From the IMG/VR virus record IMGVR_UViG_3300045119_000356, positions 1-64,000 of that record: a DNA stretch of 64,000 nucleotides; one strand, 5' to 3'. The stretch is from a virus. The position numbers were made by a program, and so were the translations under genes. The notes under the pieces are model-generated. The model was not told the origin of the DNA. It saw nothing but the letters and a program-made list of their open reading frames with translations, and searched no databases. Below, piece by piece: positions 51,925 through 59,049 of this stretch. Position 1 is the first letter of the stretch. Every line of letters begins with the position of its first letter.

Positions 51925-52580
51925 TCCTCGAACGTCCTTCCTGCCAGCACCGCCTGCTCCAGCTCGGTGAGATCCCACACCGCGTGCACGGCGTAGAGGT
52001 CGCCGCCGATGTGCTTCAGCAACGCCGGGTCGCCGGGCGGCGGGCCTGGTGCAACGCGCCACTCCGCCTCCCAGAGAATGTGGAAGCCCCGCAGCGCGAG
52101 CTGATGGCCGCGCTTGCCGGCTCGCGGGCGAAGCGGCGGCGGGATATTCGGTACCAGCGCGTTCAGCGGGTAGTTGCCGCTCCAGCTACTCCGGCCCTGT
52201 TCGGTGCCATCGAGCTTCTTCAGCGTCCTGGCGGGGAAGCGAAACACGTCGCACTGGTTGAGCGGGCTGTGGTGGCGCTTGCCGGCGATGACGATGGAGC
52301 CGTCATCGCGCACACCGTTGGTCCAGGCGAAGGGCTGATCAGCCCGGCAGACCGCGAGGCGCGGCACCGTGAGGCGGCTGCGGTTCATCCTCGCTTCGGT
52401 GACGCCGCCGAGCTTGATCGCCGCACTGAGACGGATCAGCGGCGTGCCGTCTGCGAGGGCCTTGTAGCCGCGGGCGATGGCCTCATCCTCGGCGTCGTGT
52501 TTGCGGCGCACCTCGCGCCGGTATTCCTCGAAGCGCTGGCGTGCCTCCTTCGGTGACATCTCGATCGTCGGCAGCTCCAT
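51921..52580 (-). CDS. Unknown 219-residue protein
   Basis: Helical start (MSPKEARQRFEEYRREVRRKHDAEDEAIARGYKALADG) with LIRLSAAIKLGGVTEARMNRSRLTVPRLAVCRA, then a beta-rich part (IVIAGKRHHSPLNQCDVFRFPARTL) and DLYAVHAVWDLTELEQAVLAGR at the end. GGAAGGAGATCCAGC before the ATG. Not recognised. Confidence 0.58.
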   Translation of the reverse strand: MELPTIEMSPKEARQRFEEYRREVRRKHDAEDEAIARGYKALADGTPLIRLSAAIKLGGVTEARMNRSRLTVPRLAVCRADQPFAWTNGVRDDGSIVIAGKRHHSPLNQCDVFRFPARTLKKLDGTEQGRSSWSGNYPLNALVPNIPPPLRPRAGKRGHQLALRGFHILWEAEWRVAPGPPPGDPALLKHIGGDLYAVHAVWDLTELEQAVLAGRTFEE

Positions 52581-52594
52581 GCTGGATCTCCTTC

Positions 52595-52843
52595 CTAGGG
52601 ACTCGACGCCTCGGCCAAGTCGGCCAGGGCGAGCAACTCGAAAGCGTGTTTGCGCAACTCGTCGGCTTTCTCGACGCGGGCGAACTCGACTTTGGCCTGC
52701 TCATCGAGCCCGGCGGCAGCGTCTTCGTCCAGCGCCGCGCCGATCTCGGCCGCGTCGTGACAGACGTGATCGCAGATCTCCCCCGGCGCGCTCTCGCCGC
52801 GCTCCATCGGGGACTGCCCGCACCGTGAGCACTCGGGCATCAC
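52595..52843 (-). CDS. Small zinc-site protein
   Basis: 82 residues. PECSRCGQSPMERGESAPGEICDHVCHD: CxxC...CxxxC with His. Then an Ala/Glu/Leu-rich helix. Start GTG 52843 or ATG 52840. Unknown. Confidence 0.57.
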   Translation of the reverse strand: MMPECSRCGQSPMERGESAPGEICDHVCHDAAEIGAALDEDAAAGLDEQAKVEFARVEKADELRKHAFELLALADLAEASSP

Positions 52844-53049
52844 GCGCCCTCCATCGCCAGCAGCTCGCGACCGGCTGGGCTCATCCGCAGGCGGCCATCC
52901 ACATGCGGGTCGTAGAGCAGGCTGTGCGCGCAGAGGATGCTGAGCGTGCGTTTCTTCAGTTTCTCGCCGCGCTTCCAGCGCCGCAGCAGCTCGGCGCGGC
53001 GATCCTCCGGCTCGGGCTCGAAGCCGTCGAGTGCGATCTGATCGCTCAC
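52840..53049 (-). CDS. Unknown small protein
   Basis: 69 residues from GTG 53049: RRAELLRRWKRGEKLKKRTLSILCAHSLLYDPHVDGRLRMSPAGRELLAMEGA. The ending RLRMSPAGRELLAME resembles the wing-end of small wHTH proteins and mirrors the next gene. Possibly a degenerate winged helix. Confidence 0.52.
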   Translation of the reverse strand: MSDQIALDGFEPEPEDRRAELLRRWKRGEKLKKRTLSILCAHSLLYDPHVDGRLRMSPAGRELLAMEGA

Positions 53050-53300
53050 TCCGTGGCTCCCTTCAGGTATTCACGGCCTTCGAGGGTGAGGCTCCAGCGC
53101 TCGCGAGGGGAAAGCCACGAGCTGCGTTTGACCAGGCCGCGGCGCTCCAAGGCCTGCATGGCCGAGCGCACCGCTGCATCCGCCCGGCCCGCTGCCGAAT
53201 GCTCAGGGTGTCTGGAAGCGATCTCGCTCGGACCCAGAGGATCGTTGGACGCCGCCAAGATGTCCATGTACTCCCGCCAGCGCGGCTTCACGGTAGTCAT
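53046..53300 (-). CDS. Winged-helix protein
   Basis: 84 residues: WREYMDILAASNDPLGPSEIASRHPEHSAAGRADAAVRSAMQALERRGLVKRSSWLSPRERWSLTLEGREYL. Clear helix, HTH, recognition helix and wing (A-L-E-R-R-G-L-V ... W-x-L-T-x-E-G). Probably a DNA-binding regulator in the early operon; another candidate reader of the operators. Confidence 0.65.
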   Translation of the reverse strand: MTTVKPRWREYMDILAASNDPLGPSEIASRHPEHSAAGRADAAVRSAMQALERRGLVKRSSWLSPRERWSLTLEGREYLKGATE

Positions 53301-53779
53301 CGCCGAGCCTCCTGCGCGTTCTGCAAGCCCTGAATACCGAGCCGCTTTGCCAGTGCGTCTGCTCCTGCGATGAAAGCGTCGCGGTCATCGGCGGAGACGG
53401 GCTGGCCGCGCATCGTTTTCGGCGCCTCGTGCAGTTCAAGCATGATCGCCGTCACCGTTGGGCCCCATGCCTCGAAGAGCACACCCTCGAAGTGGCCGGG
53501 TTTACTGCTCGACCCGTTGTAGATGTCCTCGGTGATCTGCTCGTAGATGAAGCGGATCCTGTCGGCGGTGGGCAACCGCTCGAAGTTGTGATTCAGCCGC
53601 GCGTAATCCTCGGCGTCGCGAAGGTGGCGCACCGCTGCGTCGAGCTTGGGGAGCAACCAGTTCGTTCGATCAGGTGACTTGCCGGGGTCGAGCCGGTCGG
53701 CCTCAATCCGCGCCACCTTGAGCTCGGCTTCGGCTTTGGCGGCCTTGTCGAGTGCCTCCTCGTAGGTCTCGCAGATCAC
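53297..53779 (-). CDS. Unknown protein with coiled-coil start
   Basis: 160 residues from GTG 53779. CETYEEALDKAAKAEAELKVARIEADRLD helix, then LPTADRIRFIYEQITEDIYNGSSSKPGHFEGVLFEAWGPTVTAIMLELHEAPK and DAFIAGADALAKRLGIQGLQ. Unknown. Confidence 0.55.
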   Translation of the reverse strand: MICETYEEALDKAAKAEAELKVARIEADRLDPGKSPDRTNWLLPKLDAAVRHLRDAEDYARLNHNFERLPTADRIRFIYEQITEDIYNGSSSKPGHFEGVLFEAWGPTVTAIMLELHEAPKTMRGQPVSADDRDAFIAGADALAKRLGIQGLQNAQEARR

Positions 53780-53976
53780 CTCGCCACCGCCTTGAAGCCC
53801 ATCGCCGCGAGCGACTCGGCACTGGCTTCCCAACCGCGCGCGCCGTTGGAGAGATAGATCGTGCCGTCAGCGAAGACGGCCTCAAGCTGGAGCTGTTCGC
53901 CGCCGCCCGGCGAAGTGAAGTACTCGCCCGCCCGGAGCTCTTGCAGCCGCACCGGCTTCTTGCTCGCGACGGTCAT
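53776..53976 (-). CDS. Unknown small protein
   Basis: 66 residues: KPVRLQELRAGEYFTSPGGGEQLQLEAVFADGTIYLSNGARGWEASAESLAAMGF. Two-strand plus helix pattern. ATGA upstream, GTGA downstream. Unknown. Confidence 0.55.
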   Translation of the reverse strand: MTVASKKPVRLQELRAGEYFTSPGGGEQLQLEAVFADGTIYLSNGARGWEASAESLAAMGFKAVAR

Positions 53977-54311
53977 CGGATCTCCGCGTGTTCAAGGCGA
54001 TATTTATTCGCCTCGTAGTCCCAGCGATAAATGAGAGGGCCTCTATCGAAACGACGAATGCCAGCAAGAACGAGCGCCTTGCGAACGTGGCTTCCAGGGC
54101 TTGCCCCTTCGTAATAGCCAAGAGCTTTAGACCAACCATGCAGACCCCAGAACTTCGACTTCGGCTCATCTCGGTCGAGCTCTAGAACCCGTTGAACAAG
54201 ACGTTCGCTAGGCCCATCGTCGTGCATCGAGCAACGGCTAATCCACCGCAGCACGCCCAACGCACGAGTCGGCATTGCGTCGAACTCGATGACCTCACCT
54301 ACCGTGGTCAT
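53973..54311 (-). CDS. Unknown protein, lower GC
   Basis: 112 residues: GEVIEFDAMPTRALGVLRWISRCSMHDDGPSERLVQRVLELDRDEPKSKFWGLHGWSKALGYYEGASPGSHVRKALVLAGI. Helical. Codon use is somewhat more relaxed than in neighbours. Unknown. Confidence 0.55.
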   Translation of the reverse strand: MTTVGEVIEFDAMPTRALGVLRWISRCSMHDDGPSERLVQRVLELDRDEPKSKFWGLHGWSKALGYYEGASPGSHVRKALVLAGIRRFDRGPLIYRWDYEANKYRLEHAEIR

Positions 54312-54727
54312 ACGTACTCCGAGATGTCATGGCCTTTGAGACAGACGAACGGGCTGCTGACGCCAGGTTTGCCAGGCACCTGCTCTACACCGACGAGAGC
54401 AACTCCGCTCGAAACGCCCTCTTCGGCAAGCCAAATCGGTGTGTTCACGTACATGATGTACTCGCCGCCCTTATATCCTTCCAGCGTCTTGCCGATGGTC
54501 TCATCGGCAGCAGCGCGCAACGAGCCGACTGTCTCATGTGCGACGTATCCGCGCTCAACCATATGCGCAGGAAGATTGCCGTCATAGCCCTCGCCGCTCT
54601 CCAGCGCCAAGTCCGCGTAGGCACCGCGATAGCTGATGAAGCGACCAGGACGCTCACCGTTCGCAAAGCGCACCCCCATCTCCTGCGGCTGCTCATCGAG
54701 CGCTGCTATCAACTCGCCCAGAGTCAT
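54308..54727 (-). CDS. Unknown protein
   Basis: 139 residues: MTLGELIAALDEQPQEMGVRFANGERPGRFISYRGAYADLALESG, then VGSLRAAADETIGKTLEGYKGGEYIMYVNTPIWLAEEGVSSG. The start (T-L-G-E-L-I-x-x-L) and strand-turn pattern recall small phage proteins of the same type in other actinophages. Unknown. Confidence 0.58.
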   Translation of the reverse strand: MTLGELIAALDEQPQEMGVRFANGERPGRFISYRGAYADLALESGEGYDGNLPAHMVERGYVAHETVGSLRAAADETIGKTLEGYKGGEYIMYVNTPIWLAEEGVSSGVALVGVEQVPGKPGVSSPFVCLKGHDISEYV

Positions 54728-54996
54728 AGAGTCCGCACCAGTCTGCGCTCCGGGTCGCGAAGGCCGTTCTCGTCACGAGCCCAGCCCTCGTCATCGACCT
54801 CACCGACCAACAAACCCCTCGGTGCGTTGTAGCGCGCTACGACCTCGCTGTAAACCTCAGGCCAGGCCGCTCGCAACTTCGCCATGTTCTCAGTGTCAGC
54901 GTTCTTCATCGCCGCCATGATCAGCGCGTAGAAGTCTTCGACGTAGTCGCCCTCACGGTCGAGCTTGGCCGCGAGGTCGTAATCACGGAGACTCAC
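54724..54996 (-). CDS. Unknown helical protein
   Basis: 90 residues from GTG 54996: LRDYDLAAKLDREGDYVEDFYALIMAAMKNADTENMAKLRAAWPEVYSEVVARYNAPRGLLVGE. Helical. Unknown. Confidence 0.55.
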   Translation of the reverse strand: MSLRDYDLAAKLDREGDYVEDFYALIMAAMKNADTENMAKLRAAWPEVYSEVVARYNAPRGLLVGEVDDEGWARDENGLRDPERRLVRTL

Positions 54997-55196
54997 GACC
55001 GTCGCCCCTCCCACCAGCGTCGCAGGTGCTCGAGCAGGCCCATCGGATCATCGCTGACGACAGCGTTGATCACCCGGCGGTCATTGTCGTAGGTGGTGCG
55101 CTGAACGTGGTCACCAGCTCGAAGAGACCACCCGGGGGACGCAACGCCGTCACGCTCAACAATCAAGGTCACTGGGCTTATTAGGCGGCCTTTCAC
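54993..55196 (-). CDS. Unknown small protein
   Basis: 67 residues from GTG 55196: KGRLISPVTLIVERDGVASPGWSLRAGDHVQRTTYDNDRRVINAVVSDDPMGLLEHLRRWWEG. Beta barrel-like start, closing helix. Unknown. Confidence 0.53.
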   Translation of the reverse strand: MKGRLISPVTLIVERDGVASPGWSLRAGDHVQRTTYDNDRRVINAVVSDDPMGLLEHLRRWWEGRRS

Positions 55197-55699
55197 GCGA
55201 CGCCCGCCTTCTCCAGGTTGAGCAGGTAGCGGATCGCGGCCTCGCGAGTTGCGTCGTCGCCAGGCAGCTTGCCCCACTTCTTGAGGAACTCGCGTGCCGA
55301 CTTCGAGAGGCCGACTTTGAAAACGATGCAGCCGTGTTTCGGGCCGTAGCCATAGCGCGCATCGGTGCGCTGGCCGGCGAAGCTGGCGTAGTCCTTCGTT
55401 GCGAAGTATTCGACCTTCAGCTTCGGGCAGCCGGCGGCGAGGTCATCGACCGCGTCGCGAACCACACCGGCATTCAGTCGGTCGATCTGCCCGACAACTT
55501 CGATCAAACTCAGCGCGTCTTCGCGTGTATCGGCGTCGGTGCCAGCGGCGAGGTGTTCGCGACGAGCGACCGTCTCTGCGATCTCGTCTGCGATCCGTTT
55601 GCGCTCGCGCTCGTGGCGCTCGTCCTCCTCGCGCAGCTCGACGCGCAGATCCTCGACCTGCGCGGTCAGCCCTGTCAGCGTCTCCGTCTCAGCGGGCAC
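55193..55699 (-). CDS. Coiled-coil protein with C-terminal helical domain
   Basis: 168 residues from GTG 55699. Residues 5-55 are a coiled coil (TAQVEDLRVELREEDERHERERKRIADEIAETVARREHL). Then CPKLKVEYFATKDYASFAGQRTDARYGYGPKHGCIVFKVGLSKSAREFLKKWGKLPGDDATREAAIRYLLNLEK. Unknown function. Confidence 0.57.
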   Translation of the reverse strand: MPAETETLTGLTAQVEDLRVELREEDERHERERKRIADEIAETVARREHLAAGTDADTREDALSLIEVVGQIDRLNAGVVRDAVDDLAAGCPKLKVEYFATKDYASFAGQRTDARYGYGPKHGCIVFKVGLSKSAREFLKKWGKLPGDDATREAAIRYLLNLEKAGVA

Positions 55700-55805
55700 G
55701 GCGGCTGGCCTCCTCTCTGCGAACGCGCAGGTTGGTCTCGGCGGCCGGCGGAGTCCGGCGCTCGGGTGCGCGCATGGCGGCGGCGATCTTGCTCAGCACC
55801 TTCAC
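55689..55805 (-). CDS. 38-residue basic protein
   Basis: GTG 55805 overlaps the upstream stop (GTGA), and its TGA overlaps the next start. VKVLSKIAAAMRAPERRTPPAAETNLRVRREEASRRAR. Short and basic. The overlaps on both sides argue that it is translated. Confidence 0.5.
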   Translation of the reverse strand: MKVLSKIAAAMRAPERRTPPAAETNLRVRREEASRRAR

Positions 55806-56143
55806 GACGCCAACTCCCGCGCGAAGGCAAGCATCTTCGGGTCGAGGTGGAAGTGGATAGCCGGGCAGAAGATGACCTCTTTGCCGACGATCTCCCACGT
55901 CGCCCGGCGCACCTCACCCTGACCCGCGCGGTTCTTGGCCTCCTCGTTCATCGCGAGGCCCTCGTAGGTCATGAACAGGTCGATCCAGACCCGCTCGTGC
56001 GGCTGGAGGTTGGGCAGCGAGCGCACGACTTCGAGCGCGTCCTCCAGTGTCGCCTGCGGAGCCGACTGCGCATCGGAGTCGGTCCTCACCCTGAACTCGA
56101 CGCCGCAACCTCGTTGCAGCAGGATCGGTGCTTCATTTGCCAT
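55802..56143 (-). CDS. Unknown protein, first gene of a large operon
   Basis: 113 residues: ILLQRGCGVEFRVRTDSDAQSAPQATLEDALEVVRSLPNLQPHERVWIDLFMTYEGLAMNEEAKNRAG, then VIFCPAIHFHLDPKMLAFARELAS. Alpha/beta with Cys/His near the end. Leader ends GGCGAAGGAGAAACG. It heads the long series of coupled genes down to thyX. Confidence 0.6.
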   Translation of the reverse strand: MANEAPILLQRGCGVEFRVRTDSDAQSAPQATLEDALEVVRSLPNLQPHERVWIDLFMTYEGLAMNEEAKNRAGQGEVRRATWEIVGKEVIFCPAIHFHLDPKMLAFARELAS

Positions 56144-56177
56144 CGTTTCTCCTTCGCCTCTTGCCCTTGCGCGCCGG

Positions 56178-56207
56178 AGCGTAGCAGATCCGTGTACCCA
56201 GGTACAA
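56178..56207 (-). promoter_or_regulatory. Promoter with operator over -35 (56.2 kb)
   Basis: TTGTAC -35, 18-base spacer, extended -10 TGC-TACGCT (56178-56183). Operator GTACCCAGGTAC at 56194-56205. The clearest example of the class. Confidence 0.75.
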
Positions 56208-56579
56208 TTAGGCTTCTTCAGCGGCCTGCTTGCGGATCTGGCGGAGATCGTCGATGTCAGCTTCAGCGGTGTCCGGCGCCTCGCGGGAGAGCTTTTGACC
56301 TGAGCGCTCCTGTTCGGCCAGCAGCGGCAAGATCGGCTCCTGCCACTCGACGCCGAGCAAGGCGGCGCAGCGCTCGAAGACGCCTCGCGCCGCAGCGTCG
56401 CCCAGGACCAGCTCGACCGCTACTTCCAGTTCTGCCAGCGACCAGGAATCGGCCAGGTAGCACCACTCATTCTCGACCGGGGCGCCAGCGGCGAAGCACT
56501 GGCCGGCGGCATTCTGGATGAAGCGAACCGCGATGCCGTGAACGGTGCTCTCGGCCAGCAGCTTCTCGGTCGAACTCAA
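56208..56579 (-). CDS. Unknown acidic protein
   Basis: 123 residues from TTG 56579: LLAESTVHGIAVRFIQNAAGQCFAAGAPVENEWCYLADSWSLAELEVAVELVLGDAAARGVFERCAALLG, with a helical acidic tail. The start overlaps the end of a possible 17-codon ORF (56576-56629). Unknown. Confidence 0.57.
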   Translation of the reverse strand: MSSTEKLLAESTVHGIAVRFIQNAAGQCFAAGAPVENEWCYLADSWSLAELEVAVELVLGDAAARGVFERCAALLGVEWQEPILPLLAEQERSGQKLSREAPDTAEADIDDLRQIRKQAAEEA

Positions 56580-56629
56580 CGACGCAGCCCGCTCGCGAGA
56601 AGGGCAGGACCAGCGACGGAGGCGATCAC
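56576..56629 (-). CDS. Possible 17-codon coupling ORF
   Basis: GTG ATC GCC reads VIASVAGPALLASGLRR to a TGA overlapping the next TTG. It fills the gap between the membrane protein stop and the 56208-56579 start. It may serve only translational coupling. Confidence 0.3.
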   Translation of the reverse strand: MIASVAGPALLASGLRR

Positions 56630-56630
56630 G

Positions 56631-56789
56631 TCACTGTGCTCGCGAGCGGTGCTGCGCCGAGCCTTGCGTTGGCAAGTTCTCAGAAGGCCGCCGCCAGATC
56701 GCGCAGAGCGCGCAGAGCCCGACGAAGATCAGCCCGGCGAGGCATCCGGCGACGAGTGCGAGCTCGGGATGGTGCACAACGTCAGGCAT
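56631..56789 (-). CDS. 52-residue single-pass membrane protein
   Basis: MPDVVHHPELALVAGCLAGLIFVGLCALCAIWRRPSENLPTQGSAQHRSRAQ: one hydrophobic helix (~11-31) then a basic stop-transfer and a polar tail. The ATG lies inside the end of the HTH gene. Unknown. Confidence 0.6.
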   Translation of the reverse strand: MPDVVHHPELALVAGCLAGLIFVGLCALCAIWRRPSENLPTQGSAQHRSRAQ

Positions 56790-57063
56790 CGCCATTCCTA
56801 TCGAGCGCCGAGCCGGAGCTCGGTTTTCCGCCGCTGCGGATAACCCGACTGACGTAGCTCTGCTTGATCTCCGCTTCGTCTGCGATCTCCGTCGCGGCGG
56901 CGTATTTTGCCGCTTTGACTATCGCCTCGTTGCGTTTCTTGCGGAGCTCCTCGCCTTTGGAGTCGTTGGCCTTGACCGCTTTGGAGGTCCGCTTGACCTC
57001 GGCCAGCGCTTTGCGCTTGGCCTTCGGATCGACAGTCTCGGTTTTCCCGTTTCCCCTTGGCAC
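56782..57063 (-). CDS. Small HTH protein
   Basis: 93 residues from GTG 57063. A Lys-rich N-terminus (KAKRKALAEVKRTSKAVKANDSKGEELRKKRNEAIVKAAKYAAATEIADEAEIKQSYVSRVIRSG) includes a good helix-turn-helix (AATEIADEAEIKQSYVSRVI). Operator variant immediately upstream (57069-57080), so it may regulate itself. A prime candidate for the operator-binding protein, without proof. Confidence 0.62.
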   Translation of the reverse strand: MPRGNGKTETVDPKAKRKALAEVKRTSKAVKANDSKGEELRKKRNEAIVKAAKYAAATEIADEAEIKQSYVSRVIRSGGKPSSGSALDRNGDA

Positions 57064-57068
57064 GTCTA

Positions 57069-57080
57069 GAACCCAAGTTT
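57069..57080. promoter_or_regulatory. Operator variant next to the HTH gene
   Basis: GAACCCAAGTTT keeps the left arm and spacing of the operator but a weaker right arm. It stands 5 bases before the GTG at 57063, where bound protein would block transcription or translation. Confidence 0.35.
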
Positions 57081-57855
57081 ACAGAACCCGTGCCCAGCCA
57101 CCGGGCATGAGCTCTCGTGGATCGTCGTCGGCATTCAGGGTGAAGAGCTCGCCGGCATCCTCCCCAGCACCGAGATCCTCGGCCGACCCGCCTTCCACAG
57201 CGGTCTGCTGGAGCTCCGCTTCGATCTCTACGCGCGCCTCGGCTTCGGCCTGTTTCTGCTCAAAGACCATCGCCGGGCCGTCTTCAGCGTTGCCTTCCTC
57301 TTCGACCTCCAGCCCCATCTGCTGGCCGGGGCGCTGATGCGTGCCCTCCGGGGCCGCGGTCCCAGTCGCGCGCTTCCAGCAGTCGGGCCCGATGTTGCGC
57401 GCGATCGACTCCGGATCGGTCAGCTCGCGCCCGCACATCAGGCAGTCCTTGCCTTCGAGGATCTCCGCCAGGTGGTCGGAGGGCGCCTCGCGGCCGAGCG
57501 CAACGTCCAGCACCCGCATCGCCGCCCACAGCCGAGCGCGGTCAAACTCCTCATCCCAGGGCGGCATGATCTTGCCGGCCCAACGGCCTTCGAGATGAAG
57601 GCAGCCGATCTCCTTGCCGCCGGCACCGTCGCTGCTCGGCACGTCGAGGTAGATCCGCTCGGCACCGGAAAGATCGCAGCCGCGGAACTTGGCGCCGACG
57701 CGATGCTTGGCGCGCGCACCTACGGTGATGTGCTTGCCCGATTTCTTGCTGACCACGGTCGCGACGAGCCGCCCGGACTTCAGCGCCATGCCGAAGGGAT
57801 CCGAAGGCCAGTCGAAGGGAGCGTCGAGCTCGTAGGGAACGGGCGCGAAGGCCAT
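57079..57855 (-). CDS. DUF6011-like protein with zinc site
   Basis: 258 residues. DCLMCGRELTDPESIARNIGPDCWKRATG is the DUF6011 signature (C-x-x-C-G-x-x-L-T-D-P-x-S-x-x-x-x-I-G-P-x-C). The N-terminal ~125 residues are beta-rich (GRLVATVVSKKSGKHITVGARAKHR, ERIYLDVPSSDGAGGKEIGCLHLEG). The end is an acidic, disordered tail. Common in actinophage early regions; function unknown. Confidence 0.68.
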   Translation of the reverse strand: MAFAPVPYELDAPFDWPSDPFGMALKSGRLVATVVSKKSGKHITVGARAKHRVGAKFRGCDLSGAERIYLDVPSSDGAGGKEIGCLHLEGRWAGKIMPPWDEEFDRARLWAAMRVLDVALGREAPSDHLAEILEGKDCLMCGRELTDPESIARNIGPDCWKRATGTAAPEGTHQRPGQQMGLEVEEEGNAEDGPAMVFEQKQAEAEARVEIEAELQQTAVEGGSAEDLGAGEDAGELFTLNADDDPRELMPGGWARVL

Positions 57856-58100
57856 CAGGATCGACCTACGAAGGCAGACGGTCCCAGGTCGTTAGCGACT
57901 ATCTCTAGGACCTCCATTTCAGCGTAGTAACCGGCCTCCTGCGCTGCCCAGTAGCGACGCTCATCCTCGCGTTGTTCCTCAACTGCCTGAGCCCCCTCGC
58001 CCTCCCAGCGCTGAGCCATATCGCGCGAGATCCATTCGCACTCCTGAGGGTTGAAGCAATCGACGCCGACTACACCACCGCAGCCATTGCAGATGCTCAC
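57855..58100 (-). CDS. Small zinc-site protein
   Basis: 81 residues from GTG 58100: SICNGCGGVVGVDCFNPQECEWISRDMAQRWEGEGAQAVEEQREDERRYWAAQ. CxxC plus two further Cys, then a charged helix. Coupled on both sides. Unknown. Confidence 0.57.
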   Translation of the reverse strand: MSICNGCGGVVGVDCFNPQECEWISRDMAQRWEGEGAQAVEEQREDERRYWAAQEAGYYAEMEVLEIVANDLGPSAFVGRS

Positions 58101-58348
58101 GAGACTTCCCTCATCCCGGTGCACGGACAGGGATAGGTCGCAGTCTTGCCCGGCCCTGCGTAGCCGCGCGTCATCCCGCCGCCGTGGCAGATCGTGCAGT
58201 CGGAGTCGGCCGCCTCGCCCCAGCGCGCGTGCAGGTCTGAGATCGCCTCGCGGATCCCGTCGAAGCCGTCGCCGCCGACCGGCAGACCGAGCGCCTCGCG
58301 GCGGCGCCGCAGCCCTGCGAAGGTCCGCGGGTCAGAAACGTCAGCCAC
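58097..58348 (-). CDS. Small protein with Cys motif
   Basis: 83 residues from GTG 58348: helical start (TFAGLRRRREALGLPVGGDGFDGIREAISDLHARWGE) then DCTICHGGGMTRGYAGPGKTATYPCPCTGM, a DnaJ-like CxxCxGxG and a CxC. Probably zinc-binding. Unknown. Confidence 0.6.
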   Translation of the reverse strand: MADVSDPRTFAGLRRRREALGLPVGGDGFDGIREAISDLHARWGEAADSDCTICHGGGMTRGYAGPGKTATYPCPCTGMREVS

Positions 58349-58946
58349 CGAATACCGCGCGGTTCTGGCGTTCGGCCTCGCGCTCCGGCGTGTCCTGCTC
58401 CAGCCACTCGTCGGCCTTCACCCAGTCCATCGCGTCGGCCACCAGCACAACGTCAGCTTTCAGGGTCTCCTTCGCATGAGCAATCAACCGCCGTACGGTC
58501 AGTTCAATGTGATCAGCGGTCAAGACGATGGGATGCTTGATCAGGTACTCGACCTGTTCGTTGTGACCGAGATGCGTCTCGACAATCACAACCCGCTGCA
58601 TACAGAGGTCGGGAAAACAGGTTCCTGGCTTGCGGATCCGGTCCGAGCCCAGTGGATGACTAACCCCCTCGTCTAGCGGCGCGCCGCAGATCTGACAAAC
58701 ACTCGGCTCGGGCTCGGGCTCGCACAGCCCCAGACCCGCTTCCAACTTCTTCTGATCCGCTGCGGGGAAGAGCTCGCGAGCGGCCAGCGCTGCGTTCTCA
58801 GCCGTATAGCCCGCCTTGCAGGTCGCCGGGTCTCCGCGCATCAGATCCTTTGCGAAGCAGAGGGCGACAAGGTCGTCGCTGGCCTTCGATCCCTCCAGCC
58901 CAAGACCCGATTGAACCTTCTCTCGGTACTCCTCCGCCAGTGCCAT
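58341..58946 (-). CDS. First early gene: unknown protein with zinc site
   Basis: 201 residues from ATG 58946. MALAEEYREKVQSGLGLEGSKASDDLVALCFAKDLMRGDPATCKAGYTAENAALAARELFPA, then PSVCQICGAPLDEGVSHPLGSDRIRKPGTCFPDLCMQRVVIVETHLGH, a CxxC...C...C zinc module. Then helical HIELTVRRLIAHAKETLKADVVLVADAMDWV. First gene of the early region, under a strong operator promoter. Confidence 0.62.
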   Translation of the reverse strand: MALAEEYREKVQSGLGLEGSKASDDLVALCFAKDLMRGDPATCKAGYTAENAALAARELFPAADQKKLEAGLGLCEPEPEPSVCQICGAPLDEGVSHPLGSDRIRKPGTCFPDLCMQRVVIVETHLGHNEQVEYLIKHPIVLTADHIELTVRRLIAHAKETLKADVVLVADAMDWVKADEWLEQDTPEREAERQNRAVFGG

Positions 58947-58973
58947 GTTTCCTCCTTCGCCGTTGACTCGGCC

Positions 58974-59003
58974 AGTATAGCAAAGGCTTGTACCCAGGTA
59001 CTG
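58974..59003 (-). promoter_or_regulatory. Promoter with operator over -35, start of early region
   Basis: CAGTAC -35, 18-base spacer, extended -10 TGC-TATACT (58974-58979), the best -10 in the window. Operator GTACCCAGGTAC at 58990-59001. Leader ends GTCAACGGCGAAGGAGGAAAC. Confidence 0.77.
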
Positions 59004-59049
59004 AGAACCCCCTGACTCATGCGGCTGCGCGGGCGCGCTGGCGAGCGGC

